A DNA stretch of 64,000 bases from Vibrio lentus (lineage in GTDB: Bacteria; Pseudomonadota; Gammaproteobacteria; Enterobacterales; Vibrionaceae), in the NCBI RefSeq assembly GCF_002875945.1, contig NZ_MCZK01000097.1, forward strand, positions 205,697-269,696. Reading direction: 5' to 3'. How positions within the stretch are numbered: position 1 is the first letter of the stretch; every line of letters begins with the position of its first letter. A program made the position numbers and the translations under genes. Of this stretch, positions 8,969 to 18,437 are shown piece after piece. Under the pieces are notes generated by a model, which had not been told where the DNA came from, ran no database searches, and saw nothing but the letters and a program-made list of their open reading frames with translations.

Positions 8969-9091
8969 ATGAAACATTTCGATTTTATACAGCATATTTG
9001 CGCGTCGTTTGATCCGTGTACTGACATGGTGACTGTTATGTCACAAGCATCAGCCATGGCCGATCGAAACACCCAAGATAAACCTAACTAA
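8969..9091 (+). CDS. 40-aa protein of unknown function upstream of DUF1127 gene
   Basis: The ATG at 8969 is preceded by a strong ribosome-binding site (TTTGGAGGCGCAA), which makes translation plausible. The product is MKHFDFIQHICASFDPCTDM followed by VTVMSQASAMADRNTQDKPN: soluble, no membrane segment, two Cys. I do not recognise the family. It is followed after 109 bases by a DUF1127 gene on the same strand, with an 11-base inverted repeat in between. It may be a small partner or a leader ORF for that gene. Confidence 0.55.
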   Translation: MKHFDFIQHICASFDPCTDMVTVMSQASAMADRNTQDKPN

Positions 9092-9116
9092 TAGATCCGT
9101 ACCCTTATTTGGCTGC

Positions 9117-9171
9117 GGAAAAATAGCAGCTAAGTGAGAAGCCCTCATACTATCTAGAACGCTATTTTTCC
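9117..9171 (+). repeat. 11-base inverted repeat before the DUF1127 gene
   Basis: GGAAAAATAGC (9117-9127) and GCTATTTTTCC (9161-9171) are perfect complements around a 33-base loop. The 3' arm contains T5, so it could act as a conditional terminator or mRNA-stability element between the 40-aa ORF and the DUF1127 gene. Confidence 0.6.
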
Positions 9172-9200
9172 TCAGTTTATTCCACAACTGGAGAATTATT

Positions 9201-9452
9201 ATGCGTCACTCAGTCTATTTAAAACTAGCAACAGTCCTTATCCGTGCAGACCTTCGTCGTGAAGAACGTGAATGGCAACGAAAAGTTCGTCGTAGTTCAT
9301 ATGATCTACCATGGAACAATACCCACTTATTGAGAGATATTGGCCTTGAAGCCGATGGTCGACCAATTGGTTTTTCTGAACCTGAAGTAGTCACGATTGA
9401 ACGTCGAGTTCGTCATCTTCGTCGAGTCTTAAGCGCGCGAATACCGACGTAA
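9201..9452 (+). CDS. DUF1127 small basic protein
   Basis: 83 aa, very Arg-rich, with the DUF1127 signature W-N-x-H-L-L-R-D-I-G-L (WNNTHLLRDIGL at about residues 39-50) and a basic tail (RRVRHLRRVLSARIPT). DUF1127 proteins are small regulators; in alphaproteobacteria some act in phosphate/carbon metabolism and RNA turnover, but the Vibrio members are uncharacterised as far as I know. The N-terminal 30 residues (YLKLATVLIRADLRREEREW) are predicted helical. The ATG follows CTGGAGAATTATT. A hairpin starts at the last base of the stop codon. Confidence 0.8.
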   Translation: MRHSVYLKLATVLIRADLRREEREWQRKVRRSSYDLPWNNTHLLRDIGLEADGRPIGFSEPEVVTIERRVRHLRRVLSARIPT

Positions 9453-9488
9453 TCTTGTGGGGTGATAGCGCCTTTCACCCCACAAGAT
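9452..9488 (+). repeat. long perfect hairpin at the DUF1127 stop codon
   Basis: ATCTTGTGGGGTG (9452-9464) and CACCCCACAAGAT (9476-9488): 13 paired bases and an 11-base loop. There is no T tail, so it is more likely a 3'-end stabiliser than a classical terminator. A true terminator lies about 60 bases downstream. Confidence 0.75.
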
Positions 9489-9544
9489 AAAGATCAGCGA
9501 TGGTTATGGCGTCGAAAGCACAAGCTTTTGAACTAGAACTGGCC

Positions 9545-9574
9545 AAAAAAGAGAAGCACTTGCTTCTCTTTTTT
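9545..9574. terminator. bidirectional terminator
   Basis: Perfect inverted repeat AAAAAAGAGAAGC / GCTTCTCTTTTTT with an A run on one side and a T run on the other. Confidence 0.85.
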
Positions 9575-9666
9575 GCTTTTTTAAGCCGTTATGTATGATT
9601 TTTTAAGTCGTTATCTAGTAAAGGAAAAGAGTTCTACTAAGCTTTATGTAGCAATGGAGGCAGGCT

Positions 9667-9978
9667 ATGCAAAAGCATCAATTAGACATGTGGTTACATG
9701 GAGAGCATAAAGACTCTTATCAAACACCTAAAGTGTACGTTATAGGGTGTTCCGATATCTCGGAATATCTATTGGCGGTAGAATATAAACACAAGCTGGA
9801 ACCCGTTAAGCAAGACGGAGAACCGCTTCACTTTGGATCCTTGGATCAAGTGAAAGAGGAGTTGCTCCGGCTGGGCTTTGAAAAGGCATACCTGCGTTTG
9901 CACAATGCGTATGACGAGTTTGGTAATGAACCAAGCCAAAGCTACTGTGATATAGAGCTAGCTCTAAAGTCGCATTAG
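9667..9978 (+). CDS. conserved hypothetical protein, possibly DUF6482
   Basis: 103 aa, no signal peptide or membrane segment; acidic/basic mix with an alpha-beta pattern (KVYVIGCSDISEYLLAVEYKHKLEP, then KEELLRLGFEKAYLRLHNAYDEFG). The ending CDIELAL resembles small gammaproteobacterial proteins I associate with DUF6482, but I am not certain. The ATG follows AATGGAGGCAGGCT, a good ribosome-binding site. It is convergent with mutH, with no clear terminator between. Function unknown. Confidence 0.7.
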   Translation: MQKHQLDMWLHGEHKDSYQTPKVYVIGCSDISEYLLAVEYKHKLEPVKQDGEPLHFGSLDQVKEELLRLGFEKAYLRLHNAYDEFGNEPSQSYCDIELALKSH

Positions 9979-10072
9979 AACGCCTCTGTAACACACGACA
10001 ACCCATGCCATCCATTGCGTTAGTCATTGGTGAAACAAGGATTAATCGCTAGGCACAGTGGCTGTGAACTAT

Positions 10073-10738
10073 TTATGCGTAGTGTGTTGTGAGCAAGTTA
10101 TGGGTGAACTGGGTTCGTAGATAGAAACCACGAGGTTTGGTCTTGATAGGTTTTCCACTCGCACCATACGCTTCTGTTAACACTCGGCTGTTCGCTGCTT
10201 TTGGTCGTAAGTGCAATGCTTCTCCGTGTCTTGCTGTGATCTGCTCAACATTGCCTAACACGATCAATTCCATGAGCTCTTCCCAATCTCTTTTTAAGAT
10301 TTCGTCTTCTGCTTGGGTTGGCGTCCAGAGTAATGGGGATCCGACATGTCTTTCTGCTAGCGGGATCTCTCGCTCACCTTCTACGGGGATCCATAACACT
10401 TTAGACAGCTTGTTTCGGACGTGACTGGTTTCCCATGTTAATCCTTGTACTCCCATTAGCGGTGCTACGCAGACAAAGGTTGTTTCTAAAGGCTTGCCAG
10501 AATAACCAATAGGAATACTTTTTAGCTCGATCCCTAACTTAGCAAAATCTTGCTCTGGTTTACTGCCTGCTGCTGCACCCAAATGCCATTCTAATAGTTG
10601 TCCAACCCAGCCTTTATCGCGCTTAAGATCGTTTGGCATGATCATCTCAGCTTCATCTGCGAGCTCTTTGAATGTCATTCCGGCGATAGCATACGCTCTG
10701 TCTAAGAGCTCTTGTTGTGTTTGTGGTTCTGGTTTCAT
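10073..10738 (-). CDS. mutH: DNA mismatch repair endonuclease MutH
   Basis: Nicks the unmethylated strand at hemimethylated GATC sites when activated by MutS-MutL. Conserved family segments are visible: [37 protein letters not shown] (with the D...ExK catalytic triad), [40 protein letters not shown] and [15 protein letters not shown]. The family N-terminus fits the ATG at 10738 ([12 protein letters not shown], 221 aa). In-frame starts at 10750 and 10786 would add poorly conserved residues and have no better ribosome-binding site. Presence implies Dam-directed repair. GATC occurs repeatedly in and upstream of its 5' end. Confidence 0.95.
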   Translation of the reverse strand: MKPEPQTQQELLDRAYAIAGMTFKELADEAEMIMPNDLKRDKGWVGQLLEWHLGAAAGSKPEQDFAKLGIELKSIPIGYSGKPLETTFVCVAPLMGVQGLTWETSHVRNKLSKVLWIPVEGEREIPLAERHVGSPLLWTPTQAEDEILKRDWEELMELIVLGNVEQITARHGEALHLRPKAANSRVLTEAYGASGKPIKTKPRGFYLRTQFTHNLLTTHYA

Positions 10739-11354
10739 AATAAAAGGCATGATCAAAAAAATGATTTTATCAGAAGTTATCACCAAATGCTGACTGGTTA
10801 AGAAATGATCTCATTGCTATGAAAGGGATCAAACTCATGGTTATCCACAGGTCATGAAGGTAATTAATTGAAATATTAATTTAGTGTATAAATAAACAGG
10901 GGTTTGTGGTGGATAAAATGCTTGCTAAATGGGGTTCAAAATGAATCTTTGACCCATCAGTGTGGATAAGCAGCGGAGTGGTTGATCTTTAACCATGTTT
11001 GATTTTGAAAAGATCTTTTGGTTTTTGAAGATTGTTTATTTTATGATTTTATTTTTAAGTTAATGATTTTAAGTGTTTTTTATTGTTAATGGCGAGAGGG
11101 CTACTTTCGGTGTTGATGAATGTATGGATTAAAAAAAACGATTGCGGGTAATTCTTCACATAGTTATTCACAGAAAAGGTGAATAAATGTGGTCTATGTC
11201 TCACTCTTGTGTGGGTAACTAGGTTTTGAGCAAAACTTATCCATATTCTTAGTTAATATTCATAAATATAGCGCTTGTCACGTCACTAAGTTTGCTCCAA
11301 TTGGGGATATGTGGAAAAATCAGTGTAATTAAAAATTTAGATAGAGGTTGGCCA
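10739..11354. other. AT-rich mutH-rppH spacer with DnaA-box-like 9-mers
   Basis: A 616-base divergent spacer with no convincing ORF. It contains two perfect DnaA box consensus sequences (TTATCCACA at 10841-10849; TGTGGATAA, its complement, at 10961-10969). There are also three one-mismatch versions: GGTGGATAA at 10908-10916, TTATTCACA at 11164-11172 and TTATCCATA at 11237-11245. GATC sites occur at 10751, 10807, 10827, 10984 and 11012. The middle (11020-11150) is very AT-rich. It must also hold the mutH and rppH promoters. Confidence 0.55.
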
Positions 11355-11873
11355 GTGATAGATGGCGATGGTTACCGATTAAATGTTGGTATTGTAATCT
11401 GTAACAACCATGGTCAGGTCTTCTGGGCTAAACGATACGGGCAACATTCATGGCAATTCCCTCAAGGGGGAATAGATGAAGGTGAAACTCCGGAACAGGC
11501 AATGTACCGTGAGTTGTATGAAGAGGTTGGCCTTACAAAAAAGGATGTAAAAATCGTCGCGACAAGTCGTCATTGGTTACGCTATAAGCTACCCAAACGA
11601 CTGGTTCGGTGGGATTCGAAACCTGTCTGTATTGGACAAAAACAGAAGTGGTTCCTTTTGCGCTTAGATTGCGATGAATCGCATATCAATATGCAGCGTG
11701 GAAGTACACCTGAGTTTGATGGTTGGCGTTGGGTGAGTTACTGGTACCCAGTTCGACAAGTTGTTTCTTTTAAGCGAGATGTTTACCGTCGAGCGATGAA
11801 AGAATTCGCATCTTTAGCAATGCCGTTTAAAGAGCGAAAAACAAAAGGAAAACGCAAATTGCGTAGAGGTTAA
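11355..11873 (+). CDS. rppH: RNA pyrophosphohydrolase RppH (NudH)
   Basis: Removes pyrophosphate from 5'-triphosphorylated (or diphosphorylated) mRNA to start RNase E decay. The Nudix box is intact ([20 protein letters not shown], about residues 37-56). The segments [21 protein letters not shown] and [20 protein letters not shown] are nearly identical to E. coli RppH. I place the start at the GTG at 11355 ([10 protein letters not shown], matching the E. coli N-terminus), preceded by TAGAGG at 11342-11347; an upstream in-frame TTG at 11292 is not supported by homology. 172 aa with a basic tail. ptsP starts two bases after the stop, so the two are co-transcribed, as in E. coli. Confidence 0.95.
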   Translation: MIDGDGYRLNVGIVICNNHGQVFWAKRYGQHSWQFPQGGIDEGETPEQAMYRELYEEVGLTKKDVKIVATSRHWLRYKLPKRLVRWDSKPVCIGQKQKWFLLRLDCDESHINMQRGSTPEFDGWRWVSYWYPVRQVVSFKRDVYRRAMKEFASLAMPFKERKTKGKRKLRRG

Positions 11874-11875
11874 GC

Positions 11876-14125
11876 ATGCTCAGCCAACTAAGGGAAATAG
11901 TTGAACACGTATCAAGAGTTGAAGATGTGTCGACGGCTCTTGATATTTTGGTGAAAGAGACATGCAGTGCGATGCAGACAGAGTGCTGCACCGTGTATCT
12001 AGCGAATAATGATATGCAGCGCCTTGAGTTGATGGCAACTCAAGGCCTGATCTTTGAAGGGAATAGTATTCACATTGGTTTTGACGAAGGCTTAGTTGGC
12101 CTTGTCAAAAGAAGTGCTGAACCTATTAACCTTGCACAAGCATCTGCTCACCCAGCTTATAAGTTTTTTCCAGAACTAGGAGAAAGTGTTTACCACTCTT
12201 TTCTAGGCACGCCGATTATCCATCGCAAGCAAGTGCTTGGCGTTTTGGTTATTCAACAGAAATCTCCTCGTTTATTCAGTGAAATGGAAGAGTCTTTCCT
12301 TGTCACTCTCTCTGCTCAACTTGCGGTTATTGTGGCGCATGCCCAAACTCAAGGCCATTGGCTTCTTGAACAACAAAAGCTGCCCGCGATTAAAGGTATT
12401 GCTGCATCATCCGGTGTCGCTATCGGTGATTTATGGTGGGACAACACCCAGCCTGAATTAACCGATGTTTACCCGGCATCGACGCTCAATGTTGAAAGAG
12501 AACATGAGTTGTTGGCGGTTGCGGTCGAAAATGCCCTCAACGATTTCAAGCGCATGCGAAAGCGCCTAGACAGTGAAATCAACAAAGATGCGCTGGCGAT
12601 CTTTGACTTGTTTACCCACTTACTCAACGACCCTATGTTGCGTAAGGACCTGAAAAGCCAAATTCAAAAAGGCGATAAGGCCGATTGGGCATTAAGACAG
12701 GTTGTTGAGAGCTACTCTAACCGCTTTGCCCGTATGTCTGATGTCTACCTTCGAGAGAGGGCGCAAGACATTCGCGAGCTGGGTCAAAGGCTGCTTTATT
12801 TCCTTCATAACTCAGAGCATGAGCTGCGGACGCTAGATAAACCGATTGTCTTGGTGGTGCGTGAGTTAACGGCTTCAGTCTTAGCGTCGATTCCAAAAGA
12901 GAAGTTATTAGCTGTCGTTTCCTTGGAAGGGGCGGCGAACTCGCACGCGGCTATTTTATCTCGTGCGTTAGGCATTCCCTCGGTAATGGGGGTAAATCTC
13001 AACTTAGCTCAAGCCAATGGCAAACAAGCGATTGTTGATGGTTACAGCGGTGAGATCTTTATTGAGCCGACTCAGAGCCTACTGAGCGAATACCAAGGGC
13101 TAATTCTAGAAGAGAGTGAGCTCTCCTCTATGGTTAACCGAGAATTGTACTTACCGGCAAAAACCCAAGATGACCGACAAGTCGAGATCTTGCTTAATGC
13201 GGGTTTAAGTGCCGATACCAATATTGCGATCAACCAAGGGGTGGATGGCGTAGGTCTGTATCGAACAGAAATCTCTTTCTTGTTGCAGCAGAGATTCCCG
13301 TCAGAAGACGAACAGTTCAAGCAGTATCGATCTGTGCTCGCGAGTTACCCTGAAAAGCAAGTTGTGATGCGTACACTCGATATCGGTGGAGATAAGGCGT
13401 TACCTTACTTCCCAATAGAAGAAGACAATCCATTCCTAGGCTGGCGTGGTATTCGTTTTACACTCGATCACCCTGACATCTTTATTATCCAATTGCGTGC
13501 GATGTTACGTGCGAGTTGTGATAGCCAGAACTTGAGTATCTTGTTGCCAATGATCTCTAGCACTCAAGAACTGGATGATACTGTTCAACTCATCGAGCAA
13601 GCCTACGATGAAGTGCATGAGCTCGACAATCGAGTTCGTATGCCGCGTATCGGTATCATGATTGAAGTGCCATCCATGCTTTACCTTCTTCCGCTGATTG
13701 CGGATAAAGTTGATTTCGTTTCGGTGGGCACCAATGATTTAACTCAATATTTATTGGCGGTTGATCGGAACAATTCCCGCGTCTCTGATGTCTATGAATC
13801 CATGCACCCTGCAGTGATCATGGCATTGAAACACATCCATGATACTTGTAAGCAATATCAATTGCCTGTGTGTATATGTGGAGAGCTTGCGGGTGATCCA
13901 ATGGGCGCTTTGCTCTTGATTGGATTAGGGTATGAGACGTTAAGTATGAATACCTCAAATGTCGCAAGGACTAAGTATTTGATTCGTCAATCTAAGCTTA
14001 GTGAACTGCAAGATTTGGCAAATGAGGCGCTATCAAAACCGTATGGAAGTGACATCTATAGTATGATGCTCAACTATTTCGAAGAGCGTGAGTTTACAGG
14101 CTTCATTCGAGCGGGTAAAAAATAG
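11876..14125 (+). CDS. ptsP: PTS-Ntr enzyme I (PtsP)
   Basis: Cytoplasmic phosphoenolpyruvate-protein phosphotransferase that starts the nitrogen PTS cascade (PtsP to NPr to EIIA-Ntr). Order of domains: GAF (1-160, LVKETCSAMQTECCTVYLAN), EI N-terminal/HPr-binding region, swivelling phospho-His domain with EGAANSHAAILSRALGIPSVMG, and PEP-binding TIM barrel with GLYRTEISFLLQ, RTLDIGGDKALPYF, GWRGIRF and FVSVGTNDLTQYLLAVDRNN. Length 749 aa matches E. coli PtsP (748). It is coupled to rppH (2 bases) and to the TSUP gene (8 bases). Confidence 0.96.
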   Translation: MLSQLREIVEHVSRVEDVSTALDILVKETCSAMQTECCTVYLANNDMQRLELMATQGLIFEGNSIHIGFDEGLVGLVKRSAEPINLAQASAHPAYKFFPELGESVYHSFLGTPIIHRKQVLGVLVIQQKSPRLFSEMEESFLVTLSAQLAVIVAHAQTQGHWLLEQQKLPAIKGIAASSGVAIGDLWWDNTQPELTDVYPASTLNVEREHELLAVAVENALNDFKRMRKRLDSEINKDALAIFDLFTHLLNDPMLRKDLKSQIQKGDKADWALRQVVESYSNRFARMSDVYLRERAQDIRELGQRLLYFLHNSEHELRTLDKPIVLVVRELTASVLASIPKEKLLAVVSLEGAANSHAAILSRALGIPSVMGVNLNLAQANGKQAIVDGYSGEIFIEPTQSLLSEYQGLILEESELSSMVNRELYLPAKTQDDRQVEILLNAGLSADTNIAINQGVDGVGLYRTEISFLLQQRFPSEDEQFKQYRSVLASYPEKQVVMRTLDIGGDKALPYFPIEEDNPFLGWRGIRFTLDHPDIFIIQLRAMLRASCDSQNLSILLPMISSTQELDDTVQLIEQAYDEVHELDNRVRMPRIGIMIEVPSMLYLLPLIADKVDFVSVGTNDLTQYLLAVDRNNSRVSDVYESMHPAVIMALKHIHDTCKQYQLPVCICGELAGDPMGALLLIGLGYETLSMNTSNVARTKYLIRQSKLSELQDLANEALSKPYGSDIYSMMLNYFEEREFTGFIRAGKK

Positions 14126-14133
14126 GATTTAAC

Positions 14134-14925
14134 GTGTCATACGAACTCATTGGCTTGTTAGCAGGCCTTGGTGCTGTTGTTGGTGTTTTAGCGGGTTTAC
14201 TGGGCATTGGTGGTGGTTTGCTGGTGGTGCCAGCCTTACTGTTTTTACTTCCTAAAGCGGGTATTCCTCAAGAGTTTGCAATGCAGATGGCGTTAGCGAC
14301 TTCATTATCAACCATTATTGTTACGTCAGGATCTTCTGCGATTAATCACCTAAAGCTCGGCAATGTCGAGATCTTTGTTGTGAAGTGGCTGATGCCTGGA
14401 GTGGTGGTCGGTGGCTTCCTAGGTTCTTTCATCGCAGACGTTATTCCCGCGCAATATCTGCCGAAGGTGTTTGGTATGATTGTCTTGGTACTGGCGTTGC
14501 AAATGCTGCTATCGATTCGTTCAACAAGCCAAAAAGTAATGCCTAGTTCGGTGAAGACGATGATGTATGGCGGCGGAATTGGTGTGGTATCGAGCTTAGC
14601 CGGTATCGGTGGAGGCTCTTTATCTGTACCTTTCCTGAATCATCACGGTGTGGAAATGCGCAAAGCCGTCGGTTCTTCTTCAGTATGCGGTTGTGTCATT
14701 GCGATTTCAGGAATGCTTGGATTTATTTGGCATGGTTCATCGGTTAACGATTTACCCGCTTTCAGTTTAGGTTACGTGTATCTACCCGCTCTGGTTGCGA
14801 TATCTTGCACCTCAGTGTTGACCACTCGAATTGGCGCTAAGTTGGCGACTCAACTGCCAACGCCAGTGTTGAAAAAATTCTTTGCGGTATTTTTAATGTT
14901 TATAGCATCGATGATGCTGCTGTAG
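14134..14925 (+). CDS. TSUP-family membrane transporter (sulfite/sulfonate exporter type)
   Basis: 263 aa, very hydrophobic, about eight transmembrane helices arranged as two homologous halves. Each begins with the TSUP glycine motif: GLLGIGGGLLVVPALLF near residue 20 and SLAGIGGGSLSVPFLN near residue 155. TSUP (TauE/SafE) proteins move sulfite, sulfoacetate or related anions across the inner membrane, but the substrate cannot be read from sequence. GTG start at 14134 after AGGATTTAAC. Part of the rppH-ptsP-TSUP-lgt-thyA run, conserved in gene order in Vibrio and E. coli relatives. Confidence 0.88.
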   Translation: MSYELIGLLAGLGAVVGVLAGLLGIGGGLLVVPALLFLLPKAGIPQEFAMQMALATSLSTIIVTSGSSAINHLKLGNVEIFVVKWLMPGVVVGGFLGSFIADVIPAQYLPKVFGMIVLVLALQMLLSIRSTSQKVMPSSVKTMMYGGGIGVVSSLAGIGGGSLSVPFLNHHGVEMRKAVGSSSVCGCVIAISGMLGFIWHGSSVNDLPAFSLGYVYLPALVAISCTSVLTTRIGAKLATQLPTPVLKKFFAVFLMFIASMMLL

Positions 14926-15013
14926 TGTATTTCTCCGTTGGTTGTTTTACTGAGTCGCTTAACTTCAGTGAAGTAGCTAACCCATTGTTTATTATTTAGA
15001 TAGAGAGCCAAGT

Positions 15014-15835
15014 ATGTCTCAGGGTTTTATCGAATTCCCAAATATCGATCCTGTTCTTATTGAACTAGGACCAATCTCAGTTCGTTGGTATGGCCTAATG
15101 TACCTAGTCGGTTTTATGTTTGCGCTTTGGTTAGCAAACCGCCGAGCTGATCAACCTGATAGTGGTTGGACTCGAGAGCAAGTATCAGATCTGCTGTTTG
15201 CTGGCTTCCTTGGTGTGGTGCTTGGTGGTCGTATTGGCTATGTGCTTTTCTACAATTTTGACCTTTTCTTAGCAGACCCACTGTACCTCTTTAAGGTATG
15301 GACCGGCGGTATGTCTTTCCACGGTGGTTTGCTTGGTGTTATCACTGCGATGTTCTGGTATGCGAAAAAGAACGGTCGAACCTTCTTTGGTGTTGCTGAC
15401 ATGATCGCGCCATTGGTTCCATTTGGTTTGGGCATGGGTCGTTTAGGTAACTTCATGAACAGTGAGCTTTGGGGCCGAGTGACTGATGTGCCATGGGCTA
15501 TCGTGTTCCCGAATGGTGGGCCACTTCCTCGTCACCCATCTCAGCTTTATGAAATGGCGCTTGAAGGTATTGTGCTGTTCTTTATCTTGAACTGGTTTAT
15601 CAAAAAGCCACGTCCTCTTGGTTCTGTATCAGGATTATTCCTAGCAGGATATGGTACATTCCGTTTCTTAGTAGAATACGTACGTGAACCAGATGCTCAT
15701 CTTGGCTTGTTCGGCGGATTTATCTCGATGGGACAAATCCTGTCACTGCCAATGGTTATCATCGGTGTGCTGATGATGGTTTGGGCATACAAACGCGGTC
15801 ACTACAAAGACGAATTACCACAACAAACGAAGTAA
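15014..15835 (+). CDS. lgt: prolipoprotein diacylglyceryl transferase Lgt
   Basis: Inner-membrane enzyme that attaches diacylglycerol to the lipobox Cys of prolipoproteins, the first step of lipoprotein maturation (lspA, later in this window, is the second). The Lgt signature [17 protein letters not shown] is present near residue 143, with [11 protein letters not shown] at the N-terminus and the HGGLLG motif ([11 protein letters not shown]). About seven transmembrane helices; 273 aa. ATG at 15014 with AGAGAG upstream. thyA begins nine bases downstream, so they form one transcription unit. Confidence 0.96.
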   Translation: MSQGFIEFPNIDPVLIELGPISVRWYGLMYLVGFMFALWLANRRADQPDSGWTREQVSDLLFAGFLGVVLGGRIGYVLFYNFDLFLADPLYLFKVWTGGMSFHGGLLGVITAMFWYAKKNGRTFFGVADMIAPLVPFGLGMGRLGNFMNSELWGRVTDVPWAIVFPNGGPLPRHPSQLYEMALEGIVLFFILNWFIKKPRPLGSVSGLFLAGYGTFRFLVEYVREPDAHLGLFGGFISMGQILSLPMVIIGVLMMVWAYKRGHYKDELPQQTK

Positions 15836-15844
15836 GGAATTGGT

Positions 15845-16696
15845 GTGAAACAGTATTTAGATCTCTGTCAGCGTATCGTTGATGACGGTACTTGGATTGA
15901 AAATGAACGCACGGGCAAGCGCTGCCTAACTGTGATCAATGCTGACCTTGAATATGATGTTGGTAATAACCAATTCCCACTGGTAACAACGCGTAAAAGC
16001 TTTTGGAAAGCGGCAGTTGCTGAACTGCTTGGCTATATCCGTGGTTACGATAATGCTGAAGATTTTCGCAAGCTAGGGACTAAAACTTGGGATGCGAATT
16101 CGAACCTGAACGAAGCATGGCTGAATAACCCTTACCGTAAGGGTGAAGACGACATGGGCCGTGTTTACGGCGTTCAAGGACGTGCATGGGCGAAACCTGA
16201 TGGTGGTCATATCGACCAACTGAAGAAGATTGTTGATGATCTAACGAACGGTATTGATGACCGTGGCGAGATCTTAAACTTCTACAACCCAGGCGAGTTC
16301 CACATGGGTTGTTTGCGTCCGTGTATGTACAGTCACCACTTCTCTCTGCTTGGTGACACTCTGTACCTAAACAGTACTCAGCGCTCTTGTGACGTACCTT
16401 TAGGCCTGAATTTCAATATGGTTCAAGTATATGTGTTCCTCGCTATCATGGCGCAGATCACCGGCAAGAAAGCGGGTGTGGCTTACCACAAGCTTGTTAA
16501 CGCTCATATCTATGAAGATCAACTTGCACCAATGCGTGATATTCAGTTGAAGCGTGAGCCTCTAGCTGGCCCTACATTCCATATCAATCCTGAAATTAAG
16601 TCTCTAGAAGATTTAGAAACGTGGGTAACGATGGATGATTTCTGGGTTGAAGGTTACGAATGCCACGAAGCGATTAAGTACCCGTTCTCGGTTTAA
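15845..16696 (+). CDS. thyA: thymidylate synthase
   Basis: Makes dTMP from dUMP with methylene-tetrahydrofolate. The active-site Cys lies in [17 protein letters not shown] and the dUMP-binding segment is [36 protein letters not shown] and [15 protein letters not shown] [13 protein letters not shown] are also family segments. At 283 aa it is longer than E. coli ThyA (264), with an insertion around 100-130, typical of Vibrio enzymes. GTG start at 15845 after AAGGAATTG. Lgt-ThyA coupling is conserved. Confidence 0.96.
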   Translation: MKQYLDLCQRIVDDGTWIENERTGKRCLTVINADLEYDVGNNQFPLVTTRKSFWKAAVAELLGYIRGYDNAEDFRKLGTKTWDANSNLNEAWLNNPYRKGEDDMGRVYGVQGRAWAKPDGGHIDQLKKIVDDLTNGIDDRGEILNFYNPGEFHMGCLRPCMYSHHFSLLGDTLYLNSTQRSCDVPLGLNFNMVQVYVFLAIMAQITGKKAGVAYHKLVNAHIYEDQLAPMRDIQLKREPLAGPTFHINPEIKSLEDLETWVTMDDFWVEGYECHEAIKYPFSV

Positions 16697-16718
16697 TCTA
16701 ATTCGCTTTGTTTGATTG

Positions 16719-16747
16719 AAAGGCTGCCTCTGTGCAGCCTTTTTTAT
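16719..16747 (+). terminator. thyA terminator
   Basis: AAAGGCTGC-ctctgt-GCAGCCTTTTTT: a 9-base stem with a T tail. Confidence 0.88.
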
Positions 16748-16820
16748 TTGTTATGCTTGGCTTGCTTACTATTTGTAAAACCAATAATCTTGTGTGGTCT
16801 TTTCTAACTACAGAATTACT

Positions 16821-18224
16821 ATGACTCGCTCGCATTGCTTTGTATTGCAACACGACTTTCCTATTGCTTTCTACCCTGAAAAAAATCAGTTGGTGGTTGA
16901 TAGTGAAGCGATTCATTTAGAGCCATTACAGGCAAAGTTACTCAGTTATTTCATCGAAAATCGCGGGCAAGTAGTGAGCACTCAGCAGATAGCCGCTGAT
17001 GTGTGGCAAAGAACTCAAGTGTCTGACAACTTGGTCAGACAGGTCATCAGCTTACTGCGCAGTCAGCTTCAGGATAAGTCACGTCCGTATCGCATTATTG
17101 AGACTATTCCTAAGCAAGGTTATCTGTTTGATGTTGAGGTGACTCAGCCGAGTGTCGAATCAATTCTCGTCGAGACAATTCCCGTCGAGAACGCCTCCCA
17201 ACCTAAAACTCTTGTTACTAAGTCCAAAAAGAAAACCATCGCCCTAATTACAACTGCAGTACTTTCGGTTGGCTTGATAGCAACTTGGGTATGGCAAATC
17301 AACGTCCCAACCAATGATACTGTGGCTATTGCCGCTCATCAAAGTGATGTAATTCCCGTTTATATCCATGACATAACACTCGATTCTACGAATGAATATG
17401 AGATGTCGGAAAGCGTATACAACTATCTTTTCTATGGACTGAATTCGGCTAAAAACTTATCGGGTTACCATTTCTCTCAGCTTTCGAAGCAGAGTAAGCA
17501 ATCACTTGCTAACAAGGGTGTTGAACTTAAAAGTTGGCTGAAACAGAAGGACGACGGTTATGTACTGAGCGTACTTGTGCAAAACAATCGCCAACCGAAT
17601 CAAAGTCAGAAAGTGGAAAAGACCTTTAGCCAAGATAATTTCTTTGACGCTATTGGAGATGTCATTCTCGAGATCAAAGCCATTATTGCGCCAATGAATG
17701 CAGAGTACGGAGTGGCAAGCCATCGAGTGACTTCTATTGATAACTACGATGATTGGAGTGTTATTTCTGAGGGGATATCGTTGTTCTACCAAGGTAAAGG
17801 TGGTCAGCCATTTGAGGAAATAGCATTTCAGTTGGATACGATTCAACAACAAGGGCGAGATAATTATCTGGTTAATGCTTTACTGTCGTATTCGCAATCT
17901 TTGGCTTATTTACAAAGTCATGAGCAAGAAGATCGTGAACAAGCACTGCTATTGGCAAAGCAAGCCTTCGAGATGAACCCGCGTTGTGATATCGCTAATC
18001 TTACTTTGGGTCTTGCACTGTTAATCAATCAACATGCCAATCAAGCTTTCCCTTATCTCTCTTACGCTGCTGAAAGCACACCGAGCCCTATCAGTTTCTA
18101 TTTGCTTAGTGTGGCTGATAAGCTGTCGGACAACCCAAAAGGTTCGCAATACAACTATCAACGCTATACCGAAGTAAAAAAAGAGCATACCGGTCAACTG
18201 TTTGATCTTATTGAATCTTTATAA
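16821..18224 (+). CDS. ToxR/CadC-like membrane-anchored winged-helix regulator
   Basis: 467 aa. An N-terminal OmpR-type winged helix (residues about 10-100: LEPLQAKLLSYFIENRGQVV, then QIAADVWQ and DNLVRQVISLLR, ending IIETIPKQGYLF) is followed by a Pro/Val-rich linker and one transmembrane helix (TIALITTAVLSVGLIATWVW). A large periplasmic part with helical TPR-like repeats (EQALLLAKQAFEMNPRCDIA) completes it. That layout is that of ToxR, CadC and TcpH-type direct membrane sensors; target genes cannot be inferred. I chose the ATG at 16821 rather than a GTG 27 bases upstream. The next gene, a small membrane protein 213 bases downstream, may be functionally linked. Confidence 0.82.
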   Translation: MTRSHCFVLQHDFPIAFYPEKNQLVVDSEAIHLEPLQAKLLSYFIENRGQVVSTQQIAADVWQRTQVSDNLVRQVISLLRSQLQDKSRPYRIIETIPKQGYLFDVEVTQPSVESILVETIPVENASQPKTLVTKSKKKTIALITTAVLSVGLIATWVWQINVPTNDTVAIAAHQSDVIPVYIHDITLDSTNEYEMSESVYNYLFYGLNSAKNLSGYHFSQLSKQSKQSLANKGVELKSWLKQKDDGYVLSVLVQNNRQPNQSQKVEKTFSQDNFFDAIGDVILEIKAIIAPMNAEYGVASHRVTSIDNYDDWSVISEGISLFYQGKGGQPFEEIAFQLDTIQQQGRDNYLVNALLSYSQSLAYLQSHEQEDREQALLLAKQAFEMNPRCDIANLTLGLALLINQHANQAFPYLSYAAESTPSPISFYLLSVADKLSDNPKGSQYNYQRYTEVKKEHTGQLFDLIESL

Positions 18225-18437
18225 AAAACAAACCTTTCCTAAACCATAACATATGCTTTCAGTGAAAGTGTGAGTGACAGCTGATGGCAACGGTATTCGG
18301 TGATATTTGTCTATCTTAATTAGCGTATTCAGTGTTTAGTTTTTGTTTGGACTCAAACTCTATTGCCTTGCATCAAAAGTAAAAAGGTCGACTTCCACAT
18401 ACTGGTAACCAAATCATTTAATATTTGGGGTACACAC

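Noticed and set aside
10137..10424. 95-aa plus-strand ORF inside mutH
   Set aside because: It lies fully antisense to a strongly conserved gene and has no recognisable domain.
10739..11354. Chromosomal replication origin
   Set aside because: DnaA boxes are present, but there are no origin-linked genes (gidA, mnmE, dnaA, parAB) and no clear 13-mer unwinding repeats.
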